Positions 1 to 8,221 of a stretch of 64,000 bases of DNA are shown piece after piece (the stretch's first letter is position 1; every line of letters begins with the position of its first letter). The notes under the pieces are model-generated. The model saw only the letters and a program-made list of their open reading frames with translations. It did no database searches and was not told the DNA's origin. The translations under genes and the position numbers were made by a program. The DNA lies in NCBI GenBank assembly GCA_037445025.1, contig JBBILI010000002.1, positions 124,001 to 188,000 on the forward strand, in the 5' to 3' direction. The stretch is from CAIQQQ01 sp037445025 (GTDB lineage: Bacteria; Pseudomonadota; Alphaproteobacteria; Acetobacterales; Acetobacteraceae).

Positions 1-2
1 TT

Positions 3-25
3 GCGCACCTGTTTTGTTGGTGCGC
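3..25. terminator. Hairpin, probable end of an upstream transcript
   Basis: A perfect 7-bp stem (3-9 pairs with 19-25) with a 9-nt T-rich loop is followed by TAAT-rich sequence. No gene lies between it and the window edge, so it probably ends a transcript from outside the window. The direction is uncertain because the T tract is imperfect. Confidence 0.4.
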
Positions 26-64
26 TAATCATTGCTTAATTTTCTCCTAACACTCAACAACAAA

Positions 65-105
65 TTGACTATATTAAAATGATTATCATAAATTGGATAA
101 TGATA
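65..105 (+). promoter_or_regulatory. Possible sigma70 promoter overlapped by a Fur-like box
   Basis: TTGACT at 65-70 is followed after 16 nt by CATAAA at 87-92, a plausible -35/-10 pair. Around the -10 lie hexamers that resemble the classic Fur array: ATTATC at 82-87 and GATAATGATA at 96-105, the latter matching ten of the twelve bases of two consecutive Fur hexamers. No protein gene follows on this strand before the converging gene, only the small transcript candidate described next. The match is by eye to the enterobacterial consensus. Acetobacteraceae regulators may read a different site. Confidence 0.3.
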
Positions 106-204
106 CTTCGCAATTTTATGTTTTTGATACTTTCAAAGCCTGTTTTCCGCGGAAAATCCGCATCAGCCGGACCCAGGATTTCGAGACGCCGGCTCCGGCT
201 TTTT
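99..204 (+). ncRNA. Candidate small transcript of about 105 nt
   Basis: The stretch lies between the promoter-like sequence at 65-92 and a plus-strand intrinsic terminator (stem 165-171 with 194-200, T run 200-204). It contains a 14-bp palindrome at 143-156. A possible 60-codon frame starts at 79, but it runs past the terminator and has no ribosome-binding site, so a non-coding RNA is the better reading. The call rests only on flanking signals. An alternative is that the terminator serves a gene outside the window. Confidence 0.25.
165..204 (+). terminator. Intrinsic terminator, plus strand
   Basis: A 7-bp stem AGCCGGA/TCCGGCT (165-171 with 194-200) is followed directly by a T run (200-204). 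The 22-nt loop can form a competing CCGG stem, so strength is uncertain. Confidence 0.4.
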
Positions 205-259
205 GGGATTTCGGGACACCAGCGGCGCCGTGTCACCCAATGTGAACCGCCGCGGGCAT

Positions 260-290
260 AAAAAATCCCGGCAAACCGCTTGCCGGGATT
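260..290 (-). terminator. Intrinsic terminator of the transposase-derived gene
   Basis: A perfect 11-bp stem (264-274 with 280-290) has a 5-nt loop. Read on the minus strand it is followed by six T residues (260-265 on the plus strand). It lies 30 nt after the stop of the gene at 320-1150, so that gene is a self-contained transcription unit. Confidence 0.8.
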
Positions 291-319
291 CTGCAGGTCG
301 GCCCGAACGGGCAGGTCGA

Positions 320-1150
320 TCAGGCGTCCGCCGAGATCAGCGCCGCGAGCAGGCAGGCATTGAGCCGGCAGCGATCCAGGCTTGATCCCTCCTGCTGGTC
401 GGCATCGTGGCGATTGGCCAGCGTGTCGCGCAGATTGGCCGAGATGAAGTTCCAACGCACGCACAGCAGCCAGTGGATCTGCGTGTCGGTGAACAGATCG
501 GACGGCCAGGGCGCGAAGTGCACGACGAAAGCCCGTGCCGCCATCGACTGCAGCGCCAGGCGCTCCTGCATGGACTGGCTGCGCGACGCCATCAGCGGGC
601 CACCCGGCAACGTGGAGGCCATGAACGGTCCGGACGCGGCCAGGCGCATGCGCGCGCCCACCGATGCCGTCTCCAGATCGGACACATCACCCTGCTGGTC
701 GGCGAGGCGTTGGGTCAGCAGCGCGTCCACCACGTGCTCAAGCCAGCCGGCGGCGTTGCACAGCCGGCGCAGCAGGGCCGGCTCGCTGACCCTGGCGATG
801 CCATGCAGTTCGGCCCGCTCGGTGATCATGCGCAGCGGCATGCGGCCCGGGCCGTGCATCAGGGCGAGGCACAGGAGATTGGTGGCGGTCGGGACGCCGC
901 GGCGGCGCAGCATGGCGCCATGAGCATGCGCGGAGGCGTCGAGATCAACATCAAGCGCCACACGCTGTGCGGCCGCCAGCCAGTCCTGGGTGGCCTCGTC
1001 GGAGCGGTTGGCCGGTCTGTCGCGCTCGTCGGCCGCAGCCTCCGGTGGCAAACCGTTGTCAGAAAAGGCTTCACGCATGCTTTGCGGGAAGCGGCCATTA
1101 TTGGGATCGACTCGGTATCCACGGGAAATCGACATCTGGGCTTCATCCAA
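320..1150 (-). CDS. IS4-transposase-derived protein lacking the DDE core
   Basis: The product is 276 residues. Residues 75-150 (with LRRRGV, ALMHGPGRMPLR, PALLRRL and AAGWLEHVV) follow the pattern of the N-terminal domain of IS4-family transposases. The end, about 208-274 (WPSDLF, then VRW, then a basic stretch and CLLAALI), resembles the last part of the same family, where a catalytic Glu normally sits in a W-x-x-E-x-x-F-K-R-x-K context. That Glu and the roughly 150-200 residues carrying the two catalytic Asp are absent, so it cannot be an active transposase. The frame is intact, with an AT-rich upstream region and a strong terminator, so it may be expressed. No terminal inverted repeats were seen. 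The family assignment is from recalled pattern, not a search. Confidence 0.55.
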   Translation of the reverse strand: MDEAQMSISRGYRVDPNNGRFPQSMREAFSDNGLPPEAAADERDRPANRSDEATQDWLAAAQRVALDVDLDASAHAHGAMLRRRGVPTATNLLCLALMHGPGRMPLRMITERAELHGIARVSEPALLRRLCNAAGWLEHVVDALLTQRLADQQGDVSDLETASVGARMRLAASGPFMASTLPGGPLMASRSQSMQERLALQSMAARAFVVHFAPWPSDLFTDTQIHWLLCVRWNFISANLRDTLANRHDADQQEGSSLDRCRLNACLLAALISADA

Positions 1151-1200
1151 TGAAGGTCCCAGTTGTAATAATCACAAGGCGAAACCAAAAAAAGCGTCTA

Positions 1201-1229
1201 ATATTTAGAAATAATCGTGTGAATGTTAA
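1201..1229 (-). promoter_or_regulatory. Weak promoter candidate for the transposase-derived gene
   Basis: On the minus strand TTAACA (1224-1229) and AAATAT (1201-1206) are 17 nt apart in an AT-rich patch about 50-80 nt upstream of the start codon. The -10 match is poor, so this is only a candidate. Confidence 0.25.
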
Positions 1230-1305
1230 TTTTTATGCTGAAGCGTCATGTCGTCAGACCTGAACTTCCAGCAAGCGAAGCAGCAGCAGCGCAGATCCGG
1301 ACGTG

Positions 1306-1346
1306 AAAAGGGCTGACGCCGGCCGGGTCACGGCCACCGTCAGCCC
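1306..1346 (-). terminator. Intrinsic terminator of the DUF1127 gene
   Basis: An 8-bp stem (1310-1317 with 1339-1346) is closed inside by a further GC-rich GGCC pairing. On the minus strand it is followed by four T residues (1306-1309). It lies 28 nt after the stop of the gene at 1374-1676. Confidence 0.7.
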
Positions 1347-1373
1347 CGATCATGCCCCAGCCTTTGGTCTGGC

Positions 1374-1676
1374 TCAGGCCATCATGGTGCGGCCGAGTGC
1401 GGCGCGGGTGGCGCTGCGCTGGGCGGCGAACGCGGGGTCGAACACGCGCGACAGCTCGGTGCGGTTCAGACCGATATCGGCCAGCTCATGATCGCTGAGC
1501 GCGTTCAGCTCGGCGAGCACGGCGCGGCGACGGGACAGGTCGACCAGCCAGCGCACAGCGCGGGCGAGGACAGAGGGGGCAGCCGGGGCCGGCGCGGTAT
1601 AGGCGCTGTCGGCATAGCTGGCGAGGGAGGTGGGCATGAGAAGAGCGATCTCTTCCTTGGCAACGCGGGCGTTCAT
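1374..1676 (-). CDS. Small DUF1127 protein
   Basis: The product is 100 residues. The centre holds the DUF1127 signature: a hydrophobic/basic helix (WLVDLSRRRAVLAELNAL), then SDHELADIGLNRTEL. The family consists of short, arginine-rich, often stress- or RNA-related proteins of alphaproteobacteria whose biochemical role is not settled. The Met at 1676 was chosen because GGAAG lies about 9 nt upstream. A longer frame exists upstream, but its extra residues do not look like the family. The gene has its own terminator and faces away from the aminopeptidase at 1871. Confidence 0.75.
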   Translation of the reverse strand: MNARVAKEEIALLMPTSLASYADSAYTAPAPAAPSVLARAVRWLVDLSRRRAVLAELNALSDHELADIGLNRTELSRVFDPAFAAQRSATRAALGRTMMA

Positions 1677-1870
1677 CTGATCAACTTCCAAGTGGTGGAG
1701 CCGTGGCGGGCGGGGAGCATGTCGCTCGAAGTCACACAGCTCTTGTGCAGCGCAATATATGCCGCTCAACCGCCGTTTTGAGGCGCCAAGTCCGGCGCGC
1801 AGAATTGCGCTGAGCGCATGACTTCCTGTGCAGCTATGAGTTTTTTGTTAAGGTCTGTGAGGTCTCGGGC

Positions 1871-3643
1871 ATGCATGGGGAACGGCTGGCGGCGCTGCGC
1901 GGGGAAATGCAGCGCCTGGATCTTGCGGCGGTGATCGTGCCGCGGGCCGATGAGCATCTGGGCGAATACGTCCCTGCCCGCGCCGAACGCCTGGCCTGGC
2001 TGACGGGATTCACCGGCAGCGCGGGGCTTGCCGTGGTCACACGCCATACGGCCGCCGTGTTCTCCGACGGCCGCTATGTGCTGCAGCTGCAGGCGCAGAC
2101 CGACCCCGGTCTGTGGGAGCGCCGCCACATGGTCGATGCACCCGCACCGGCGTGGCTGGCCGAACAGCTTGCAGGACAGAAAGGCGCGCGCGTCGGCTAC
2201 GATCCGTGGCTGATGCCGGAGGAGGCGCTGAAACCCTATGCCGAGGCCGGGCTTGCGCTGGTGGCGCTGTCCGCCAACCCGATAGACGCGGTGTGGGACG
2301 ACCAGCCGCCGCCGCCGCTGGCACCGGCCGTGCCGCACGGGCTCGACGTCGCTGGCCGCGCCGCGTCCGACAAGCAGGCCGAGATCGCGGGCCTGCTGCG
2401 CGAGCAGGGCCTGCACGCCGCCGTCATCAGCGATCCCGCGAGCCTGGCCTGGCTGTTCAACATCCGCGGCGCCGATGTGCCCTACACTCCGTTCGCCCTC
2501 GGCTTCGCCGTCGTGCACGCCGACGGACCGTGCGACCTGTTCATGGCGCCCGAGAAGCTGCCCGCCGCGACGCGCGCCTGGCTCGGCAACAATGTCGGCC
2601 TGTTCGACCGCGCAGAGCTGCCGGCCGCCCTCGCCCGCCTGTCCGGCCGCCGCGTGCGGCTCGACCCCGCGGCGTCCCCCGCCTGGTTTGCCCAGACGCT
2701 GCGGCAGGCCGGGGCCGAGGTGATCGCCGGGCTCGACCCGTGCATGCTGCCCAAGGCCTGCAAGAACGCCGTCGAACAGGAGGGCAGCCGCCGCGCCCAC
2801 GCCCGTGACGCCGTCGCCGTCTGCCGCTTCCTGCACTGGCTGGACGGCCAGGCCGGAATCGCCACCGAGATCTCCGCCGCTGCGTCCCTGCTGGCGTTCC
2901 GTGCGGCGCAGGACGGATTCCGCGGCGAGAGCTTCGCCGCCATCTCCGGCAGCGGGCCCAACGGCGCCATCATCCATTATCGCGTCACCCCGGAGACCGA
3001 CCGCACGCTGCAGCCCGACGAGGTCTATCTGATCGACAGCGGTGCCCAGTATATCGACGGCACCACCGACATCACCCGCACGGTCTGGACCGGCCCCGGC
3101 GCCGCACCGGCGCTGCTGCGCGACCGCTACACCCGCGTGCTGAAGGGCCATATCGCCATGGCGACGCTGGTGTTCCCGCGCGGCGTGTGCGGCGCGCATC
3201 TCGACAGCTTCGCCCGCAGCGCGCTGTGGCAGGCGGGGCTGGACTATGACCACGGCACCGGCCACGGCGTCGGCAACTTTCTGTCCGTGCATGAAGGCCC
3301 GGTCAGCCTGTCGCGTGCGGCGCGGCCGGTGCCGCTGGCGGCGGGGATGATCCTGTCCAACGAGCCGGGGTTCTATGCGCCGGGGGAGTACGGCATCCGC
3401 ATCGAGAACCTGCTGCTGGTGCGACCGGCCGCCTTCGCCGCGGCGACCCGCCCGTTCCTGGAATTCGAGACGCTGAGCCTCGCACCGATCGACCGGCGGC
3501 TGATCGCGCCGTCGCTGCTCACGCCGTCGGAGCGGGACTGGCTCGACGCCTATCACGCCCGCGTGATGCGCGAGGTCGGGCCGTCGCTCGATCCGCAGGC
3601 GGCTTCCTGGCTCGCCGCCGCCTGCGCGCCGCTCAGCCGGTGA
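1871..3643 (+). CDS. Xaa-Pro aminopeptidase (aminopeptidase P, M24 family)
   Basis: This 590-residue cytosolic metallopeptidase should remove an N-terminal residue followed by proline. It has the three-part layout of the larger aminopeptidase P group: two creatinase-like N-terminal domains (about 1-310), the pita-bread catalytic domain, and a short C-terminal domain. The five expected metal ligands are visible: D389 and D400 (IDSG to TTDITRT), H465 (GTGHGVG), E498 (NEPGFY) and E512 (RIENLL). GAGG lies 8 nt before the start. Its stop overlaps the convergent gene by 11 nt. The long open frame on the opposite strand is a GC-rich shadow. Confidence 0.93.
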   Translation: MHGERLAALRGEMQRLDLAAVIVPRADEHLGEYVPARAERLAWLTGFTGSAGLAVVTRHTAAVFSDGRYVLQLQAQTDPGLWERRHMVDAPAPAWLAEQLAGQKGARVGYDPWLMPEEALKPYAEAGLALVALSANPIDAVWDDQPPPPLAPAVPHGLDVAGRAASDKQAEIAGLLREQGLHAAVISDPASLAWLFNIRGADVPYTPFALGFAVVHADGPCDLFMAPEKLPAATRAWLGNNVGLFDRAELPAALARLSGRRVRLDPAASPAWFAQTLRQAGAEVIAGLDPCMLPKACKNAVEQEGSRRAHARDAVAVCRFLHWLDGQAGIATEISAAASLLAFRAAQDGFRGESFAAISGSGPNGAIIHYRVTPETDRTLQPDEVYLIDSGAQYIDGTTDITRTVWTGPGAAPALLRDRYTRVLKGHIAMATLVFPRGVCGAHLDSFARSALWQAGLDYDHGTGHGVGNFLSVHEGPVSLSRAARPVPLAAGMILSNEPGFYAPGEYGIRIENLLLVRPAAFAAATRPFLEFETLSLAPIDRRLIAPSLLTPSERDWLDAYHARVMREVGPSLDPQAASWLAAACAPLSR

Positions 3644-5180
3644 AGCCGAAATTGTACGGGCGCAGGTCCATGTAATAGAAGGTGTAGGGCTGCCAGCGCA
3701 CGGACTTGCGCACGCCGTAGGTCTCGAGCGGCTGGTAGAGGATCGTCCCGGGCGCCTCGGTCTCCCACGCGGTCAGCATCGTCTCGAACAACGCGCGCCG
3801 CCTGGCCGGATCGGTCTCGACCTGCAGCGCCTGCCCGGCGGCGTTGAAGACGGACGCACTCTCGGCCGGCCACTCGCCCGTCACCTGCGGGCTGGCATCC
3901 GGCGCCCAGGACACCCAGAGCGCGCCCAGCGGGTCCGGCAGGCGGATGGAGTTGGAGGTGTTGCCGATCTGCATGCCTTGCGCCTGCATCTGGCTGAAAT
4001 TCTCCACCACCTGCAGCTGCGCGTTGATGCCGACGGCCTTCCACATCTCCAGCAGGATCTGTGCGGCCGACAAGGCCAGCGTGTAGTAGTTGGGCAAGGT
4101 GCGGTAGACGATCGGCGCGCCGTCATAGCCGGCCTCGGCCAGCAGCCGGCGTGCAGCTTCCGGATCATAACGGTAGGCATGGCCCGGCAGATACATCGGG
4201 CCATATTCCGGGAAGTTGTGGCTGTGAGGGATCACCGCGCGGCCGTGCCACAGGCTGTCGACCAGCAGCTGACGATCGATCGCCAGGCTCAGCGCCTGGC
4301 GCACCCGCCGGTCACCCATCGCCGGGCCGCGCAGGTCATAGATGATCAGATGGGCATTATCGAGCACCACGCTGCGCGGCTCGACATCGTGGCGTCCCTC
4401 CAGCCCCTCGATCTGGTCGGGCGGCAGGTTGGTGACGATGTCGAACTCGCCGGCGAGCAGGCCCGCGATGCGGGCGCCGACCTCCGGCACCTTGCGGAAG
4501 GTGACGCCCGCGGCGGAAGGCCGGCCCAGCCAATGGTCATCGAAGGCGGTGTAGACCGCCTCGGTGTCCGACACGAAGCGGGTCAGGCGGAACGGGCCGG
4601 TGCCCACCGGCGCGCGGGCGAAGCCGTTGAGGCCGAGCGCGAGATAGGCCCGCCGGTTCACCACCCAGGCGGCCCAGCTGGCCAGGCGCTGCTCCAGCAG
4701 AATGTCCGGCCCGCGCGTGTGGAACCGCACGGTCAGCGGGCCCTCGACGGTCACGGCATCAAGCACGCCGAAATAGTTGCGCGCGTCGGGGATCATCGGC
4801 GCCGGCCCCCACATCCGCTCGGCGGAGAAGGTGAAGGCCACATCCTCGGCGGTCATCAGATCGCCGTTGTGAAACCGCACACCCGGGCGCAGACGCACAA
4901 TCAGCTCCTGCGGCGAAACCCGTTCCCAGGACTGCGCCAGCGACGGCACCAGCGCCGTGCCGCTGCCGCCGGGGGCGGACAGGAAATCCCGCCGGATCAG
5001 CGTGTCGAAGCAGGAATAGGTCAGGCGCGTGCCGACATTGCCCATGTCGCGGATCGGCTCCAGCGTGGCCGGCAGATCGGCCACGGCGACGCGCAGATGC
5101 GGGCGCGGCGCGGTGTCGGCAAAGGCCGCCCCCGGCAGCAGGGCGGGCATGGCAAGCAGCGTGCGGCGGGACAGGCGCAT
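3633..5180 (-). CDS. Family-5 (peptide/nickel type) ABC transporter substrate-binding protein
   Basis: The product is 515 residues and is probably exported: the start is basic (MRLSRRTLLAMPALL, a Tat-like twin Arg) and a cleavage site follows GAAFA. The body shows the SBP_bac_5 order: an early LEPIRDMG/YSCFDTL region, LRPGVRFHNGDLMTAEDVAFT, a PVGTGPFRL block, and VRQALSLAIDR. Members bind di/oligopeptides, nickel or other small solutes in the periplasm; the ligand cannot be told here. The start at 5180 has GGAGG 6 nt upstream. No permease or ATPase gene is adjacent, so it must work with components encoded elsewhere or as an orphan receptor. Confidence 0.85.
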   Translation of the reverse strand: MRLSRRTLLAMPALLPGAAFADTAPRPHLRVAVADLPATLEPIRDMGNVGTRLTYSCFDTLIRRDFLSAPGGSGTALVPSLAQSWERVSPQELIVRLRPGVRFHNGDLMTAEDVAFTFSAERMWGPAPMIPDARNYFGVLDAVTVEGPLTVRFHTRGPDILLEQRLASWAAWVVNRRAYLALGLNGFARAPVGTGPFRLTRFVSDTEAVYTAFDDHWLGRPSAAGVTFRKVPEVGARIAGLLAGEFDIVTNLPPDQIEGLEGRHDVEPRSVVLDNAHLIIYDLRGPAMGDRRVRQALSLAIDRQLLVDSLWHGRAVIPHSHNFPEYGPMYLPGHAYRYDPEAARRLLAEAGYDGAPIVYRTLPNYYTLALSAAQILLEMWKAVGINAQLQVVENFSQMQAQGMQIGNTSNSIRLPDPLGALWVSWAPDASPQVTGEWPAESASVFNAAGQALQVETDPARRRALFETMLTAWETEAPGTILYQPLETYGVRKSVRWQPYTFYYMDLRPYNFGFTG

Positions 5181-5257
5181 GACGGACCTCCAGCGGGGCC
5201 CTCTGCCTGCCGCACCCGCGTTGCCTGCGTGTGGCACTCCGATGAAGCTTGCGGGTC

Positions 5258-5449
5258 ATCCCCACGGTGCTGCCGAATGACCGTGGGGATCGGTTCATCC
5301 GGCGCGTGCCGTTACCCTCTCATACCAACGGTCATGAGGAATGACCGTTGGTAGGAATCTTGGTTTGGCGCGCCGCCGCCGGCCAACCCGGCGCGCGATA
5401 CGAATGGCCTTGATCGATGGAAGAGTCATCGATCAAGGCCATTCGTATC
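5258..5449. repeat. Cluster of four perfect inverted repeats between genes
   Basis: Four perfect stems follow one another: 5258-5268 with 5280-5290 (11 bp), 5323-5335 with 5341-5353 (13 bp, 5-nt loop), 5368-5375 with 5389-5396 (8 bp), and 5397-5419 with 5427-5449 (23 bp, 7-nt loop). The last overlaps the stop codon of the gene at 5448-6284. The stem sequences differ from each other and none has a clear T tract. They could be transcription or processing signals, or remains of palindromic mobile elements. Confidence 0.75.
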
Positions 5450-6284
5450 AAGCCGCGTGCAGCGCGGCCGAGAGGATCGGCGCCGCGGCAGCGGACATGC
5501 GATTGCCGTCATGGTTCACGCCGGCGACATCGATGATGGTCCAGGCGCAGTGCAGCCCCAGCAGGTCGGCGCGGGCGCGGGCGGTCCGGATGAAATGATG
5601 CGCGCGATCGTAGCGGTTGGTGCCTTGCGCCATCGAGAGCGGCTCGCGCGGCAGGTTCGAGCTGTCGGGGTCGTTGTCGGCGGTGCCGGCCATGACGGTG
5701 AGGCGAAAGCCGAGCCAGGCCTTCAGGGCTTCGGTGTCCAGCCCCGTGCCGGCGAGGCCGAAGGGCCAGGGTGTGTCGAGATCGGGCAAGGCGTAGCTGC
5801 CGGCATTGGCGGTGACGGCGCAGGCGACCTGCGCGCGAAACCCCAGCGAGAGCATGCGGTGGACGAACTGGCCGCCGGCGGAATGGCCGAACATGCCGTA
5901 TTTCGTGCGGTTGGTGAGGCCCTGGTGGCGCAGGGCGGCGAAGATGGCGGCATCGATGCCGTAGGTCCATTCCGCCTCGGGCTTGTCGGCGCCGTGCTCG
6001 TCGGTGCGGTTGCCGTAGTTGTACCAGCTGGAGCCGGGAAAGCCTTCGCCGGGAAACTCGGGGGCGATCACCATGACATCGGCTTCATCGACCAGAGGCA
6101 GCCAGTAGTCGCGATAGTCGTCGCCGTTGCGGTTGACGCCGTGATGGACGAACACGATGGGCGTGTCCGGCGTGCAATGGCGTGGCCGGGCGCTGCGCAG
6201 GGTCATGGCGCGGCCGATGGTGGGGTGGAGCATCGGCAGGTCGTTGGCGCCGGGGTTGGCGAAGAGTTCGCGCAGCGATTCCAT
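5448..6284 (-). CDS. Alpha/beta-hydrolase fold protein
   Basis: The product is 278 residues. The nucleophile elbow GHSAGG and an upstream oxyanion-type region (VFVHHGVNRNGDDYRDYW) are clear, with a late His in VNHDG as the probable third catalytic residue. The substrate is unknown; an esterase or polyhydroxybutyrate-depolymerase-like activity fits the sequence. The Met at 6284 was preferred because AGGGG lies 8 nt upstream. The in-frame Met at 6290 would give an ATGA overlap with the preceding gene's stop. It follows the binding protein at 6287-7870 directly, which suggests the two act on or take up the same compound. Confidence 0.75.
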   Translation of the reverse strand: MESLRELFANPGANDLPMLHPTIGRAMTLRSARPRHCTPDTPIVFVHHGVNRNGDDYRDYWLPLVDEADVMVIAPEFPGEGFPGSSWYNYGNRTDEHGADKPEAEWTYGIDAAIFAALRHQGLTNRTKYGMFGHSAGGQFVHRMLSLGFRAQVACAVTANAGSYALPDLDTPWPFGLAGTGLDTEALKAWLGFRLTVMAGTADNDPDSSNLPREPLSMAQGTNRYDRAHHFIRTARARADLLGLHCAWTIIDVAGVNHDGNRMSAAAAPILSAALHAA

Positions 6285-6286
6285 GG

Positions 6287-7870
6287 TCATGGCCCCTTTG
6301 GTGAAAGATCGTCGGCCCGCGTCACCTGATCGGCGCGGCCGGCGTAGGTATACCGGTCCTTGAACGCCCAGGCGGCAGCTTCCCAGTAAAGCGGCAGGAT
6401 GGCGTTGTCGGCCAGGGCCTGGCGTTCGGCGGTCTGCAGCAGGGCGGTGCGGCTGGTGTCGTTCATGTCCGTCAGCGCCTGCTGCAAGCTGGCGTTGAAG
6501 GCGGGGCTGGCGTAGCCGCCGTAGTTGGAGCCGCCGATCCCGCGCGCGGGGTTGGGGATGGCGAGCCATGTCCGCAGGAAGTTGGCGGCCCCCTCGCTGG
6601 AGAAGCCCCAGCCGCCAAGCGCGACGCTGAATTCGCGATGCGTGCGGCGGGGGAAGAACACGTTCTGCGGCATCACGTCGACCTTCGGCTTGAGGCCGAT
6701 GCGGGTGAGGTACTGGCCGATCGCCTGGGCGACGGACGCATCGCCGAGATAGCGGTCTGACGTGGCGGACAGGGTGAACGCCATGCCCGTGGCGCCGGCC
6801 TCGGTGATCAGCTGGCGGGCGCGGGCCGGGTCGTACGGGCGCGGCGGGGCGTCGGTGAGGGCCGCGAACAGGCTGGGGGCGGTGTAGCGATCGGCCGGGA
6901 TGGCCATGCCGTCGAGCAGACGGGTGGCGAGGGCCTTGCGGTCGATGGCGAGCGAGATCGCCTCGCGCACACGCGGGTCCTGCAGCCGGTTGGGCCCGGT
7001 GACCTGCGGGCTTGGGTCGCGGGCGACATCGAGCTGCAGGAACATCAGGAAGTTGGAGGCGATCTTGGTGGTGGCCAGACCGCCATGGGCCGCGATGGTG
7101 GGAAGGTCCTGCGCGGCCGGGGCTTCGATCAGGTCGAGCTCGCCGGCCAGCAGGCCCGCGAGCCTGGCGCCGGCGTTGGGCAGGGCGCGCAGCGTGACCC
7201 GGCTCCAGCGCGGCGGCCTGCCATGGGGGTGCGGATTGGCTTCGAGCACCGCGCGGTCACCGCTGGTGAAGCTGACCAGACGATAGGGGCCGGTGCCGTT
7301 GGCCAGGCGCAGGCTGTCGAAATCGGTGGCCGGCGGCGTCGGGATGTCACCGCAGCCGGTGGCGACGTCGAAATGCACCGGGCCCGCGCCGGCGGAATGG
7401 GCGGAGATGATGAACACGCTGGACAGCAGGGAGAGAAACCCGGGATCGGGCTCGATCATGTGCAGCTTCAGCGTGTGGTCGTCCACGATCTCGATGGCGC
7501 TGAGCGAGCGCGACGCCGTCTGGAACGAGCCGGTCGGGCCGGAGGGATGCAGGACGCGGCACAGGGAATAGACCACATCGGCCGCGGTGAACGGCGTGCC
7601 GTCGTGAAAGGTGATGCCTGGCTGCAGATCGAAGCGCCAGGTACGGTCGCCTTCCAGCGTCCAGGACCGGGCAAGGTCGGGCTGCAGATGGTTCTGCGCG
7701 TCGGGGGCGAGCAGCGTGTCGAACACATGGCCGGCCAGCATGTTGTTGGGGGTCAGCTGGTGGTAGTGCGGGTCGGCTGAGCTGGGGGCGGCCGACAGAC
7801 CGATGGTGATCTCGGCCGCATGGGCCAGCCCGGCCCAGACGATCATCGCCATGGCGAACATCAGACGCAT
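6287..7870 (-). CDS. Family-5 ABC transporter substrate-binding protein
   Basis: This 527-residue protein has a Sec signal (MRLMFAMAMIVWAGLAHAA). SBP_bac_5 features are present: DTLLAPD, LQPGITFHDGTPFTAADVVYSL, NGTGPYRLVSF, and VREAISLAIDRKAL. It is only distantly related to the binding protein at 3633-5180. GGGGAGAA lies just upstream of the start. It sits 24 nt downstream of the cupin gene and is coupled to the hydrolase after it, so it probably belongs to the same transcript as the nucleotidyltransferase cassette. No transporter membrane gene is nearby, and the ligand is unknown. Confidence 0.85.
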   Translation of the reverse strand: MRLMFAMAMIVWAGLAHAAEITIGLSAAPSSADPHYHQLTPNNMLAGHVFDTLLAPDAQNHLQPDLARSWTLEGDRTWRFDLQPGITFHDGTPFTAADVVYSLCRVLHPSGPTGSFQTASRSLSAIEIVDDHTLKLHMIEPDPGFLSLLSSVFIISAHSAGAGPVHFDVATGCGDIPTPPATDFDSLRLANGTGPYRLVSFTSGDRAVLEANPHPHGRPPRWSRVTLRALPNAGARLAGLLAGELDLIEAPAAQDLPTIAAHGGLATTKIASNFLMFLQLDVARDPSPQVTGPNRLQDPRVREAISLAIDRKALATRLLDGMAIPADRYTAPSLFAALTDAPPRPYDPARARQLITEAGATGMAFTLSATSDRYLGDASVAQAIGQYLTRIGLKPKVDVMPQNVFFPRRTHREFSVALGGWGFSSEGAANFLRTWLAIPNPARGIGGSNYGGYASPAFNASLQQALTDMNDTSRTALLQTAERQALADNAILPLYWEAAAWAFKDRYTYAGRADQVTRADDLSPKGP

Positions 7871-7894
7871 GTCGTTCTCCCCCCGGGACGCGGG

Positions 7895-8221
7895 TTAGGC
7901 CGGTCCCTGATATTTGTCGCCCATGACGCTGGGCAGCTTGACCACCACGTTGACAGCATCGGTGATGGCGGTGAAGTCCGTGGCTTCACCGGGTTCGACG
8001 GTGACGATGTCGCCGGCCTGCCAGCGTTGGCCCACCATCTCCACCTCGCCGCTGATGATGACGGTGATTTCGGTGGCGATGCGGTGGTGGTGCACGTCTT
8101 CACGGTCGCCGGCGCGGTAGTGCCTCACGGCGACTTCGCAGCCTTGCGTGCGCAGCGCCACGGGGTCGAAATCGCCCACGAACCAGCCTTTCACCATGGC
8201 GTCGAGCCGATGATGCCTCAT
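7895..8221 (-). CDS. Single-domain cupin protein
   Basis: The product is 108 residues with one beta-barrel cupin domain. The first metal motif is VHHHRIATEITVI followed by SGEVEM and a GDIVTVEPGEATDF turn. Small cupins of this kind are often isomerases, dioxygenases or ligand sensors; which applies here is not visible. The start at 8221 gives an ATGA overlap with the preceding nucleotidyltransferase-like gene, so the two are translationally coupled. It is the last of five coupled genes. Confidence 0.75.
   Translation of the reverse strand: MRHHRLDAMVKGWFVGDFDPVALRTQGCEVAVRHYRAGDREDVHHHRIATEITVIISGEVEMVGQRWQAGDIVTVEPGEATDFTAITDAVNVVVKLPSVMGDKYQGPA

Noticed and set aside
79..261. 60-codon plus-strand peptide gene near the left edge
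   Set aside because: No ribosome-binding site, it crosses the terminator at 165-204, and the product has no plausible composition beyond its hydrophobic start.
1766..3556. 596-codon open frame antisense to the aminopeptidase
   Set aside because: Arg/Gly/Gln-rich product with no recognisable motif, exactly opposite a protein with a full catalytic set. Long antisense frames are expected at this GC content.
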